From Phycisphaerae bacterium (GTDB lineage: Bacteria; Planctomycetota; Phycisphaerae; Phycisphaerales; SM1A02): a stretch of 64,000 nt of DNA. The stretch spans positions 18,894-82,893 of the forward strand of contig PAQL01000003.1 in NCBI GenBank assembly GCA_002709295.1, read 5' to 3'. The notes under the pieces were generated by a model. It searched no databases and had not been told where the DNA came from. It saw only the letters and a program-made list of their open reading frames with translations. Of the stretch, positions 1 to 9,459 are shown piece by piece; the stretch's first letter is position 1, and each line of letters begins with the position of its first letter. The translations under genes and the position numbers were made by a program.

Positions 1-184
1 GACCAGCCCGCCCGGCCGATCCCGGACTGATCCGACCGGCAGGCTCGAGGCGGGGCGGTTTCGTCCAATATTTTCCACTCCTGGGATGAATCCCGTCTTT
101 CGCCGTCAAAGGGCTGTGAGAAACGGGGTCCGATCGCGGACAGTGGTGGTGGAGGCAACCGCCTCGGCCAACACCCGCAAGGAG

Positions 185-1129
185 ATGATCATGTCGTGTC
201 GCTCATCGCTCGCTCTCGCCGCCTGTCTCGCGTTCCTTCTTCCGGAGACCTCCTTCGCAGGAGATTCCGGCGATTTCGAGGGGGTCGGGATTCGCGTCGT
301 CGAGATGCAGGGAGAGTCGATCATCCTCTTCACGGAGGTCGATGAGACGACCCTTGCGGTCACCCGCACGTTCGAGGTCGTTCTCGGAAGCGACTCGTCG
401 GCCCGCATGAACCTCGGACTCGAGGTCCAGGGGGTCGCGGCAGAGGAGGTGACCATCGAGGTCACGACCGGCTCCGTCCTTCTTCGCGAGCTGGGAGCCG
501 GCAGCACCACGCTCGTGCCCTCGGATCCGGACGTGGTCCCCCTCACCGAAGGCAGCTATCTCGTCTCGGCCGGTGCCAATGCCAGCCTGAACTTCACCTT
601 CACCGAGACCATCCCCTTCAGCGAGGGTGACATGACGATCTGGTCGATCCAGGCCGAGGACTCCACGATCACCTTCCATCCCTCGGGGGACACCGGTGCC
701 CTGTGGCTCGGCACCAGCGGATCGACGGGATCCGAGGTGACGGCGGGTTTCCGGGTGTTCGGTGGCGCGAAGGGCAAGGGGTCGCCGGTCGAACGTTCCC
801 TCGTGTGGGTCAACCAGGTCAACGGCACCGGATTCACCATGCCGGCCGAAGGGTCCGATCAGGTTCCGACCACGTTCCCGGTCGGAGACAGCACCATCGT
901 GGTCGGGCCGAACTCGCTTGCCGCGATCGTGTTCGACCGCGGTGACGATTCCGACGACGGATCATCCGGCACGCCCGGCGACATGGACGGCGACGGCGAC
1001 GCGGACGAGGTCGACTACGCCCTGCTCGGGGATCAGCTCGGGATCTGCGTGGGGGATCTCAACCTCGATGGCGAAGTGGGCGGGGCCGACGTCGGCCTGC
1101 TGCTCGGCGCCTGGGGCCTGTGCCCCTGA
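185..1129 (+). CDS. Secreted protein with dockerin-like (EF-hand repeat) C-terminal tail
   Basis: Signal peptide-like N-terminus (MIMSCRSSLALAACLAFLLPETSFAG). C-terminal GDMDGDGDADEVDYALLGDQLGICVGDLNLDGEVGGADVGLLLGAWGLCP resembles duplicated dockerin/EF-hand loops. ORF opens at 86, but the signal peptide suggests a start at 185 or 191. Confidence 0.75.
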   Translation: MIMSCRSSLALAACLAFLLPETSFAGDSGDFEGVGIRVVEMQGESIILFTEVDETTLAVTRTFEVVLGSDSSARMNLGLEVQGVAAEEVTIEVTTGSVLLRELGAGSTTLVPSDPDVVPLTEGSYLVSAGANASLNFTFTETIPFSEGDMTIWSIQAEDSTITFHPSGDTGALWLGTSGSTGSEVTAGFRVFGGAKGKGSPVERSLVWVNQVNGTGFTMPAEGSDQVPTTFPVGDSTIVVGPNSLAAIVFDRGDDSDDGSSGTPGDMDGDGDADEVDYALLGDQLGICVGDLNLDGEVGGADVGLLLGAWGLCP

Positions 1130-1203
1130 TTTCGCCTCGGATGATGAGCCGGGGCCGGCGGCGTCCCTGATGCGATCGTGCCTCGATTCGATCGGATAGG
1201 CTC

Positions 1204-2667
1204 GTGCCGATGACGCAGGAGCCGGCCAGGAAATCCCCGCGAATCTCGCTCTTCGTCCTCGCGATGATGAACACCGCGGTGGTCGTGGGTCTCGAGGGCC
1301 TTCCGGAGGTCGGTTCCTTCGGGCTCCCCCTGATCGTCTACTACGCGTTCTTCACGCTTCTCTTCTTCCTGCCGGTGGGGCTGGTGGCGGCGGAGCTCGG
1401 GGTCGGCTGGCCGCATGACGGCGGGGTCTATCGCTGGATCCGTGAGGCCCTCGGCGAACGATGGGCGTTCCTCGGCATCTGGTGTCAGTGGGTTCAGATC
1501 CTCGTCTGGTATCCGACGGTCCTCGCGGTCTGCGCGGTCTCGCTTTCCTACGCCATCGCCCCCGGCCTGCACGACGTGGGCTGGTTCAAGGTGGTGGTCG
1601 CCCTGGTGATCTTCTGGGGTGCCACGCTGGTCAACTTCCGGGGCCTGAAGATCAGCGGCTGGTTGACCACGGCCCTGCTCTATCTCGGCACCCTGCTGCC
1701 GGTGGTGCTCGCGATCGGCCTTGCGGCCTGGTGGCTCGGTTCGGGAAGGCCGTCGGCGATCCCTCTTCGATGGTCAGATGTCGTGCCTCGGATCGATTCG
1801 ATCGGCGAGGTCGTCGGGGTCTGCGCGATCTTCTCGTTCCTGTCCGGCCTCGAGGTGAACTCGGTCCACTTCAAGCATGTGCGGAATCCGCAGCGGTCGA
1901 TCCCGCTCTCCCTGCTCTTCTCGGGAATGCTCGTGCTGGGCATCTCGGTGCTGGGCGCCCTCAGCGTCGCGGTGCTGGTTCCGGTGGGGGAGATCGATCT
2001 GGCGGCGGGTGCCCTGCAGGTCTTCTCGACCGTCCTCGATCCGATGGGATTCGGGTGGATGGTGACGGTCCTGGCGGTGCTGGCCCTCGCCGGCATGATC
2101 GGTCACATCATGGTCTGGGTGATCGGGCCCACGGAATCCCTCCGCGTCGCCGCGGAGGACGGCCTCATACCCCCGGTCTTCCAGAAGACCACCTCCGAGG
2201 GAGCGCCCCGGAACGTGATGCTGTTGCAGGCGATCGTGGTGACGGCACTCTGCGTCTCGATGATGTTCTTCGATCTCAACCGCATCTTCTACTTCCTCAC
2301 GATCTCCTCCGCCCAGGTCTACCTGGTGATGTACGTCCTGATGTTCATCTCGGTGATCGTGCTTCGGATCAAGAAGCCCTTCGTGCCCCGGGCCTTCGTC
2401 ATCCCGGGTGGCATGCCGGGGCTCCTGGTGGTCGCCGGGGGCGGCGCTCTGACCGCACTGGTCGGCATCGTGATCATGTTCTGGCCGCCCTCGACCGAGG
2501 ACATGGCGATGGAGGGGGCGTCCTTCACCCCCGTCCTCATGATCACCTTCGTGGTGATCATGGTTCTGCCGCTGGTCTTCTACGTCTTCCGCAATCCGGC
2601 CTGGAAGGATCGTCCGGGACTTCCCTCGGCGGAGTCCCGACGGGGCGGATGGAAGCGGGGCGACTGA
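1204..2667 (+). CDS. APC-superfamily amino acid permease
   Basis: About 12 hydrophobic segments; N-terminal ISLFVLAMMNTAVVVGLEGLPEVGSFGLPLIVYYAFF and YRWIREALGERWAFLGIWCQW are typical of APC/GadC-like transporters. Confidence 0.88.
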   Translation: MPMTQEPARKSPRISLFVLAMMNTAVVVGLEGLPEVGSFGLPLIVYYAFFTLLFFLPVGLVAAELGVGWPHDGGVYRWIREALGERWAFLGIWCQWVQILVWYPTVLAVCAVSLSYAIAPGLHDVGWFKVVVALVIFWGATLVNFRGLKISGWLTTALLYLGTLLPVVLAIGLAAWWLGSGRPSAIPLRWSDVVPRIDSIGEVVGVCAIFSFLSGLEVNSVHFKHVRNPQRSIPLSLLFSGMLVLGISVLGALSVAVLVPVGEIDLAAGALQVFSTVLDPMGFGWMVTVLAVLALAGMIGHIMVWVIGPTESLRVAAEDGLIPPVFQKTTSEGAPRNVMLLQAIVVTALCVSMMFFDLNRIFYFLTISSAQVYLVMYVLMFISVIVLRIKKPFVPRAFVIPGGMPGLLVVAGGGALTALVGIVIMFWPPSTEDMAMEGASFTPVLMITFVVIMVLPLVFYVFRNPAWKDRPGLPSAESRRGGWKRGD

Positions 2668-2735
2668 ACCCTCGTTGCCGGAGAGGGCGACGGTTCCCTT
2701 GAACCCGTTCGACAGCACCCCCGCGAAGTCGGCTG

Positions 2736-3332
2736 TCACCGCGCCCTCGGGGGCGCGTAGAGCTGGATCTTCTTGAGATTACCGATGACCGCGGCGATGC
2801 CGTCGTTCGCTCCGACCTTCCGAAGGGAATCTCCCATCCCGCTCCTCCCGAGGTCGATGATCGAACGCTCCGCCTGCAATGCGAGATCCAGGGTCGTCCA
2901 GAGGACGTTCGGGTCGCCGTCGGTGCGGAAGCGTTCCGGTTCGATGATCGCGAAGGCGCGTCGGGCATCGACATCCGCCTGCTTCAACGTGTCCATGCAG
3001 CGAGCGGCGAATTCATCGGGGTCATCCAGGATCTCCTCCCCGGTGATGGTGTCCTCGAAGCCTTCGTTCTCGATCATGGCCTCGAGCCTCTCTCCGCCAC
3101 GGTCGAGGTAGACGACCTCGGCCTCCGCGAGTTCGATGACGAGTCGAAGAATCCCGCCACGAGCGAACTGAAGGGCCTGGGTCGTGTCGGCCGCAGGTGC
3201 ATCGATTCCGAGATGCTCACGGACCAGATCGGGTCGTCGCAGCCATCCGAAGACCCCGACCCCGCCGAGGATGATAAGAAGCACGCCGATTCGAATCGTC
3301 GACGCCCTGGTCAGGCCCCGGCTCGTCGACAT
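2736..3332 (-). CDS. Membrane-anchored hypothetical protein
   Basis: MSTSRGLTRASTIRIGVLLIILGGVGVFGWLRRPDLV... single N-terminal TM followed by a soluble domain. The ORF track extends upstream to 5081, but that part is antisense to 3591-4937. Confidence 0.6.
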   Translation of the reverse strand: MSTSRGLTRASTIRIGVLLIILGGVGVFGWLRRPDLVREHLGIDAPAADTTQALQFARGGILRLVIELAEAEVVYLDRGGERLEAMIENEGFEDTITGEEILDDPDEFAARCMDTLKQADVDARRAFAIIEPERFRTDGDPNVLWTTLDLALQAERSIIDLGRSGMGDSLRKVGANDGIAAVIGNLKKIQLYAPPRAR

Positions 3333-3590
3333 CGATGGGGTTCTCGTGCTCTGATGCTTCTGTTTCAAGGGATCCGGGCCTCCGGGTCTATTCGAGCCGA
3401 TCAGGGTAACGGACCGCGTCCCTCCCCAATCGTTCTTGAGGCAGGGTGGGGTCCCGGCTCCGATTCGGACCACGATCCCGGGTTCGCATGGTCGGGAGAT
3501 CCCATTTCCGGCATCCGTGCATTTCACGGCAATCACCCGATCGCATGTCCCCGAAGAGGGGTGTTTCATCAATCCGAGCATGGAGTCGAC

Positions 3591-4937
3591 ATGATGCACA
3601 CCCGCTTTCTCCTCGTTGCCGCCCTCGGTGGTCTTCTCTGTCTTCCTTCCGTGATCCATGCCCAGGACGGGATGGATCGCCGTCCGGATCGCCGGAGTCG
3701 CCAGTTCGAACGTGGCCGGGACATGGGGCAGGGTCGTGATCGGGATCGGTCGAGTGGTGGGAAGGACCCTTTCGTTCGAAGTCCGCACATGAAGGCCGGC
3801 GGCACGATCCGGGGATGGGACGGCCTCGAGGTGCATGGCGAGGATGGAGGGCTGATCTCCGTCGAATCCATGGTGCCTGAAGACGGCATGCTCGTGGTCG
3901 TCAACGGATGCCTGACCTGTCCGAAGTTCCTGAGGTCGTACCCGGGCATGGAGGCCGTCGCCCGCGACCATGCCGGCAACGAGAAGGTCCGATTCGTCTA
4001 TCTCTACAAGACGCTCGCTCATCCGGAGAACGATGGTTTCATCCAGGCTTTCACGATCGAGGAGCGTCTCGAACAGATGGCCATGGCGAAGGAGCGGCTG
4101 AAGACGACGATCCCCTTCGTCTGCGACGGGATCGACAACACGGCGATGCAGGCCTTCGGTGGGAGTCCGAATTCCCAGGTGGTGGTCGATGGTGAAGGCG
4201 GGATCCTGCATGCCGCCGGCTGGGCCGATGGGGACGTGCTCCGCGAGGCACTCGTCGGCATCGTGGGGGAGACCGAGACCACGACCGAGGTGGACGATCT
4301 CGATCTGCCGCGGTTCCGTGGTGTGACGAGGCCGGCAGGGAGGGTGGTCCCCCGGGTGCGTCCCACGGAATCGCTTTCTCCGCTGCGCATGGAGCCGGGC
4401 GCTTCGAAGGAGAAGTACTTCGTGAAGCTCCGTCCCGAGGCGAGCTCTACGGCGATCGCCGGTGGAGAAGGCCAGCTCTATCTGGGATTCCATCTGGACC
4501 CTCTGCATGACGTCCACTGGAACAACCTCGTCGATCCGATCACCTTCGAGGTCACGGCTCCCGAGGGAGTGGAGCTTGCACCCACGACCGGTTCGGGCCC
4601 GAAGGTCGAGGCCGTGAGCGACACCGATCCCCGTGAGTTCCTTCTGACCATCAAGGGGTGGAAGGACCAGGGGCCCCTCGAGGTCAAGGTCGTCTATCAC
4701 GCCTGCTCGGACGGTGACGGCGACGAGGCCGAGGCCTTCTGTCGGAAGGTCGAGCAGGTCTATCTGGTGCATCCCGACCGCGAGCGGGGGGCCGGATTCG
4801 TACAGTCGCGATCGCGTATCGGAGGTCGGGGAGGTCCCGGAGGTCGTGGTGGCGAGGGTGCACGCGGGGGTCGCGGGGGCCGTGGCATGCAGGGCGGGCG
4901 TCGGGGCCCCCGAGATCGACCGTTCGGCGAGAATTGA
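3591..4937 (+). CDS. Secreted thioredoxin-fold (deiodinase-like) protein with DsbD-N-like domain and Gly/Arg-rich tail
   Basis: Signal peptide MMHTRFLLVAALGGLLCLPSVIHAQ; VVNGCLTCPKFLRSY...FVYLYKTLAHPENDGF resembles iodothyronine deiodinase-like folds with Cys instead of Sec; C-terminal GGRGGPGGRGGEGARGGRGGRGMQGGRRG. Confidence 0.65.
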   Translation: MMHTRFLLVAALGGLLCLPSVIHAQDGMDRRPDRRSRQFERGRDMGQGRDRDRSSGGKDPFVRSPHMKAGGTIRGWDGLEVHGEDGGLISVESMVPEDGMLVVVNGCLTCPKFLRSYPGMEAVARDHAGNEKVRFVYLYKTLAHPENDGFIQAFTIEERLEQMAMAKERLKTTIPFVCDGIDNTAMQAFGGSPNSQVVVDGEGGILHAAGWADGDVLREALVGIVGETETTTEVDDLDLPRFRGVTRPAGRVVPRVRPTESLSPLRMEPGASKEKYFVKLRPEASSTAIAGGEGQLYLGFHLDPLHDVHWNNLVDPITFEVTAPEGVELAPTTGSGPKVEAVSDTDPREFLLTIKGWKDQGPLEVKVVYHACSDGDGDEAEAFCRKVEQVYLVHPDRERGAGFVQSRSRIGGRGGPGGRGGEGARGGRGGRGMQGGRRGPRDRPFGEN

Positions 4938-5097
4938 CGACCTCCCGCACCCCGCCATCGCCCTCCTTGGTGTCTGGAGAGGGCATGCCAGGGGTGTTCG
5001 AGGGAGGGCGAAATCGCTCGTCAGGTGGTCCGAATACGGGGCCGGCCACGCAATTCTTGCCTTTAAGGTCCGCCATTCCATGAATTACGGGATCTCG

Positions 5098-5312
5098 AGG
5101 TCCCTCAGGACGTATTCTTGAGCAGCACATGGGCGGAGGGAACTCCGGGTCACTTGCGTGACCTGGTGCCGCCAGGATCCGGACGACGACGTTTCACGCG
5201 TCGCCGCACGGAGACGCTGGGAAATGGGGGCCCGACCCCGTCGGCTTCGGCCGACCCCAATTCGGGCACAGGGAACTCGGACGCCCCGCTCAGGCGGGGC
5301 GTCCGACTTTTT
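5098..5312 (+). ncRNA. Candidate structured RNA (or long structured leader of the downstream gene)
   Basis: No supported ORF here. Hairpins visible: ggcgg(5132-5136)/ccgcc(5169-5173) enclosing ggtcac-ttgc-gtgacc (5148-5163); gcccga(5230-5235)/tcgggc(5262-5267) enclosing gtcggc-ttcg-gccgac (5240-5255); ends in a strong intrinsic terminator. The 5' end is a guess. Confidence 0.35.
5278..5312 (+). terminator. Intrinsic terminator
   Basis: Perfect 12-bp stem cggacgccccgc-tcag-gcggggcgtccg followed by acttttt. Confidence 0.85.
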
Positions 5313-5436
5313 GCCCCTCCTCGGTGTCGGCATCCGGATCTGGGTCTCCCGCGGAGTGGAAAGGCAGGTGCGGCGGGAGCCCCGAGCCCTTCTCAAAGCT
5401 GCGGTATGGATGGCCCGACGGTCGATCTAGCTGGAC

Positions 5437-6522
5437 ATGGACTCGAAGAAGACCAGGCCGCTTGCCTTCGACTACGACCAGTCCGCCATGGTGTGGGTCA
5501 TCCCTCTGATGATCCTTGCTGCCCTGACCTTCAACATCACCGCCCTCACGATGCCGTTTCTCGAGATCAAGATCGGGCTGGCCCCGGTCGAGAACTACAG
5601 CATCCCCCACACCGTCCATCTGATGTGGTTCGAGTTCAAGGTCTATCTGATCGCGGTCCTCGTGGCGGGATTCTCGCTGGTCTTTCCGTTCGTGAAGCTG
5701 CTCCTGCTGATCTGCGGCTGGTACCTGCCGCTCACCGAGCATCGTCGGGGTCGCGTGCTGTCGGTGCTGGGTGCCCTTGGGAGATGGTCCCTGCTCGATG
5801 TCTTCGTGGCTCTGGTCCTGATCGTGCTGGCTCATGACCAGGGGCGGCTGTTCGTGACCGGTGTGAAGCCCGGTCTCGCCCTCTTTCTCGCCGCGATCAT
5901 CATCGCCATGATCACCGGTGACATCATGCATCGTCTTCATGATCGGACCTCCGTCGACCAACCGGTTCCGCGCCGGGCGAAGCAGCTCTCGCCACTGATG
6001 ACCTGGGGTGTTCCGGTTCTCGCCCTCGCGGCACTGGGAACCCTCGTCGCTTCGCTGCAGGCTCCGTACCTGAAGATCACCGCCTGGTTTCTCGACCGGA
6101 CCGAATACAGCATCCTCGGCACGATCCAGGCCCTGATCGAGGAGTCGGACTTCATCTTCGGCTTCGCGGTCGCGATGTTTCTGGTGATCATGCCGAGCCT
6201 TCGTGTCCTGCTCATCGGCGGCGCCTGGTGGTGGAGGGGGGATCCCCTGAAGCTCTTCCGGATCTCCGGGGTCCTCAGGGTCGTCGAACGCTGGGCGATG
6301 CTGGATGTCTTCGCCCTCGCCATCGGGCTGTTCCTTCTCGAGGGGGGGAATCTCGTGCCGATCGAGCATCGTTCCGGGGTCTGGTTGCTGCTGGCCGCGG
6401 TGGTGTCCACGGTGGTGCTCTCCAAGGTGGCCGGATCGCTCATCCTGTGGTCCTCGACCGAGCGGCCCGCAGACGGGCAGAACGGCGGGGCCGCCCCCAT
6501 GGATGTCTCGAAACCGTCATAA
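5437..6522 (+). CDS. Paraquat-inducible protein A (PqiA)-like membrane protein
   Basis: Two PqiA-like repeats (TMPFLEIKIGL...; APYLKITAWFL...), multiple TM helices, FVALVLIVL and MLDVFALAIGLF motifs. Confidence 0.75.
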   Translation: MDSKKTRPLAFDYDQSAMVWVIPLMILAALTFNITALTMPFLEIKIGLAPVENYSIPHTVHLMWFEFKVYLIAVLVAGFSLVFPFVKLLLLICGWYLPLTEHRRGRVLSVLGALGRWSLLDVFVALVLIVLAHDQGRLFVTGVKPGLALFLAAIIIAMITGDIMHRLHDRTSVDQPVPRRAKQLSPLMTWGVPVLALAALGTLVASLQAPYLKITAWFLDRTEYSILGTIQALIEESDFIFGFAVAMFLVIMPSLRVLLIGGAWWWRGDPLKLFRISGVLRVVERWAMLDVFALAIGLFLLEGGNLVPIEHRSGVWLLLAAVVSTVVLSKVAGSLILWSSTERPADGQNGGAAPMDVSKPS

Positions 6523-6561
6523 TCACCCGTTCGCCGCCGGATGGTGTCGAACGGAGGTCCG

Positions 6562-7506
6562 ATGGAAGCCATGCATGCATTCCTTGATGAACTGATCGAC
6601 TACGCCGGTCTGTTCCCGCCCGCCCGCCTGGACATGACGCCCGCGGTCGATTCCTACGCCCGGCACCGCGGGGGGGCGCTCCATGCTGCGCTGGGCCGGT
6701 TCATCGTCCCCCTCTCCCGGATCGAGGAGTTCGAGGTCGCTGCATCGTCGTTGCTGCCGGTGGTGCCCGCGATCGAGGACGAGGCTCAGGCTCCGGAGCT
6801 CTGGGGCGTGTCGGCCCTGGTGTCGTCCGCCGAGGATCTCGATTCGGTTCGAGCGGACCTGGAGACCATCGAGGCGTTCAACGACCGGCACACCGAGGTC
6901 GGCGCCGGGGCCGCGATCATCGACACCATCGAGTTGAAGGCGGGGTCGGGTGAAGCCGTCGACGCGGTCCTCGATCTGCTCGATGACGAGCTGTACCCGT
7001 ACTTCGAACTCGATCACCGGACCGACGTCCGGGGGACCATCGCCGCCATCGCAGGTCTCGACGGCGGCGCCAAGATCCGGACCGGCGGACTCGATCCCGA
7101 GTCTCATCCGTCGGTCGACGAGGTCGCTGCCTTCATCGAGGCGTGTCGCATGGCCGGAGTGCCCTTCAAGGCCACGGCGGGGCTCCACCATCCGGTCCGT
7201 GCCCATCAGGAATCGGTCGGGGCCCGTCAGTTCGGGTTCCTCAACATCTTCCTCGGGGCGGCGATGCTCCATGCGGGACGGATCGATGGCGGGGGACTGA
7301 GGAAGCTGCTTGCGGAGGAGGATCCCTCCGCATTCGGTTGCGAAGAGGCCGGAATCTCTTGGCGCGACGTCACCATCGACGTCGAATCGCTCGCCGAGGC
7401 CCGCAGTCGCTTCGCGCATTCATACGGCTCGTGCAGTTTCGACGAGCCCACCGACGAACTTCGAGAGATGGGCTGGCCGGTTCCAGCCCTGGAGAATCGA
7501 GCATGA
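6562..7506 (+). CDS. Conserved hypothetical protein upstream of fumarylacetoacetase
   Basis: MEAMHAFLDELIDYAGLFPPARLDMTPAVDSYARHRGG...; translationally coupled (ATGA overlap) to the downstream fumarylacetoacetase gene. Confidence 0.65.
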   Translation: MEAMHAFLDELIDYAGLFPPARLDMTPAVDSYARHRGGALHAALGRFIVPLSRIEEFEVAASSLLPVVPAIEDEAQAPELWGVSALVSSAEDLDSVRADLETIEAFNDRHTEVGAGAAIIDTIELKAGSGEAVDAVLDLLDDELYPYFELDHRTDVRGTIAAIAGLDGGAKIRTGGLDPESHPSVDEVAAFIEACRMAGVPFKATAGLHHPVRAHQESVGARQFGFLNIFLGAAMLHAGRIDGGGLRKLLAEEDPSAFGCEEAGISWRDVTIDVESLAEARSRFAHSYGSCSFDEPTDELREMGWPVPALENRA

Positions 7507-8792
7507 CTGAACGTCAGAAGAGCTGGGTCGATTCGGCGCAGGATCCCGAGGGCGACTTCCCGATCGACAACATCCCGTTCGGTGTCTTCGAGGCATCCTC
7601 GGGCGACGGCGGCCGGGTCGGCACCGCGATCGGAGACCGGGTGGTCGATCTGGAGGCGCTGGCCAGCGCAGGGATGCTCGACGAACTTCCCGACACGGTG
7701 AGGCGTTCACTCGCCTCCTCGACCCTGAACGATCTCGCGTCCTTCGGTCGTCCCGTGGTCGGCGGCGTCCGTGCCGCGATCAGGTCGCTGCTGGTCGAGG
7801 GCGACGACCGGCTCCGCAGCCATCCCGACCGTGACCGGATCGTCCGTCCCGCGTCCGAGGTCCGGATGCTTCTTCCCTTCGCGATCGGTGACTACACCGA
7901 CTTCTATGCGAGCGAACATCATGCCACCAACGTGGGCTCGATGTTCCGCCCCGACAATCCGCTGATGCCGAACTGGAAGCACCTGCCGGTGGGATATCAC
8001 GGCCGGGCGAGCTCGATCGTGGAAAGCGGTCGGGCCATCCGCCGCCCCTGCGGTCAGACCGTTCCTCAGGAGGGCCCGCCGCCGAGTCACGGCCCGGTCC
8101 GGCTGCTGGACTACGAGCTGGAAGTCGGCTTCTTCATCGGTGCCGGCAGCGAACTCGGGTCTCCTGTCCCCATCGCCCACGCTCTCGATCACGTCTTCGG
8201 TCTGGTGCTGGTCAACGACTGGTCGGCCCGCGACGTGCAGAAGTGGGAGTACCAGCCTCTGGGGCCGTTCAACGCGAAGAACTTCGCCACCACCATCTCC
8301 CCGTGGGTGGTCACCATGGACGCCCTCGAGCCGTTCCTCGTGCCCGGCCCCCCTCGGGCGGAGGGTGATCCGGAGAATCTGGACTACCTGCGCTGGGGCG
8401 AGGACGTCGCCGTCGATCTGGAACTCGAGGTTCTGGTGGCCTCCGAGACGATGCGGGAGCGTGGCATGGCCCCCGAACGCATCAGTCTGGGCAACTACCG
8501 GGACATGTACTGGACGATCGCCCAGATGGTGGCTCATCACACCTCGACCGGCTGCGATCTCAATCCCGGGGATCTGATGGCCTCGGGAACCGTGAGCGGG
8601 CCGGGGGAGGACAGCCGGGGATGCCTTCTCGAGCGCACCTGGCGGGGTCAGAATCCGGTTCCGCTTCCGGATGGGACCGAACGGAAGTTCCTCCAGGACG
8701 GGGACGACGTCATCATCCGTGGCTGGTGCCGCCGGAACGACATCCGCATCGGTTTCGGTGAGTGCGTGGGAAGGGTCCTGCCCGCCGGGTGA
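7503..8792 (+). CDS. fahA: Fumarylacetoacetase
   Basis: FAH motifs: LPFAIGDYTDFYASEHHATNVGSMFRP, WKHLPVGYHGRASSIV, DYELEVGFFIG, NDWSARDVQKWEYQPLGPFNAKNF, GDLMASGTVSGP. Confidence 0.95.
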   Translation: MTERQKSWVDSAQDPEGDFPIDNIPFGVFEASSGDGGRVGTAIGDRVVDLEALASAGMLDELPDTVRRSLASSTLNDLASFGRPVVGGVRAAIRSLLVEGDDRLRSHPDRDRIVRPASEVRMLLPFAIGDYTDFYASEHHATNVGSMFRPDNPLMPNWKHLPVGYHGRASSIVESGRAIRRPCGQTVPQEGPPPSHGPVRLLDYELEVGFFIGAGSELGSPVPIAHALDHVFGLVLVNDWSARDVQKWEYQPLGPFNAKNFATTISPWVVTMDALEPFLVPGPPRAEGDPENLDYLRWGEDVAVDLELEVLVASETMRERGMAPERISLGNYRDMYWTIAQMVAHHTSTGCDLNPGDLMASGTVSGPGEDSRGCLLERTWRGQNPVPLPDGTERKFLQDGDDVIIRGWCRRNDIRIGFGECVGRVLPAG

Positions 8793-8814
8793 CGTCCGCT
8801 TCCGGACTGCCGCT

Positions 8815-9459
8815 CTACCGGCGGGCGAGGGCCTGGAGGGGCTGGTGGGGGAGCGGGATCGTCCCGCCGACCTTGAGCCCGAGGCGGGAGAGCTCTCCCG
8901 CAGGAAGTTCGAGGGCGTATCGCGCCGGTCGACGGCTGGAATAGCGATGCAGTCGGGCGGTGTAGCGATCCAGGCTCTCCCCCGGCTTTCGGGGAGCCGC
9001 CGCCTTCATGCGGTGCATGGCGGTGATGCGTCCGAATCGGTCGATGAACGCGACGTCGATGTCGACGCTGCATTCCAGCATCCAGTATCGCCGGACGATG
9101 TCGTTCGGATTGACGAACAGCATCGCGGTGCCGGGGGGGAAGGTGCGGCGGCCTCCCATGCCCCGGGCCCGGCTGGCCTCGGTGGTGGCCAGCTCGACCG
9201 CGTATCGCGTGTCGCCCACCTCGAGTCCGATGATCCGGAGTCCTGCGGGGGACCGTCGAAGCTCGCGAATCGCGGCGGCATCGGAGGGTGTGATCTCGTC
9301 CTCGCCGACGCCGTGCGGTGGCGGGGGGGTGACCGCCTGCGATTCGCATGGTGACGGTGCGGATTCCGGAGGATCGGTCGATGCCGGCGCGGTGACGACC
9401 AGCAGGGCGATCACGGCGATCGCCCGGGTTCGGGCCCCGGGTGCGGGACGGGGACTCAG
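8815..9459 (-). CDS. DUF192-family secreted protein
   Basis: VELATTEASRARGMGGRRTFPPGTAMLFV...RRYWMLECSVDIDVAFIDRFGRI...ALELPAGELSRLGLKVGGTI is DUF192-like. Start is uncertain (no ATG; CTG 9459 or an internal GTG). Confidence 0.65.
   Translation of the reverse strand: MSPRPAPGARTRAIAVIALLVVTAPASTDPPESAPSPCESQAVTPPPPHGVGEDEITPSDAAAIRELRRSPAGLRIIGLEVGDTRYAVELATTEASRARGMGGRRTFPPGTAMLFVNPNDIVRRYWMLECSVDIDVAFIDRFGRITAMHRMKAAAPRKPGESLDRYTARLHRYSSRRPARYALELPAGELSRLGLKVGGTIPLPHQPLQALARR

Noticed and set aside
1774-2739. 321-aa minus-strand ORF opposite the APC permease
   Set aside because: His/Asp/Arg-rich antisense ORF; the plus-strand permease is well supported.
3213-3590. Upstream extension of the 574-aa plus-strand ORF
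   Set aside because: Signal peptide begins at M 3591; the upstream translation is antisense to the minus-strand gene 2736-3332 and looks non-coding.
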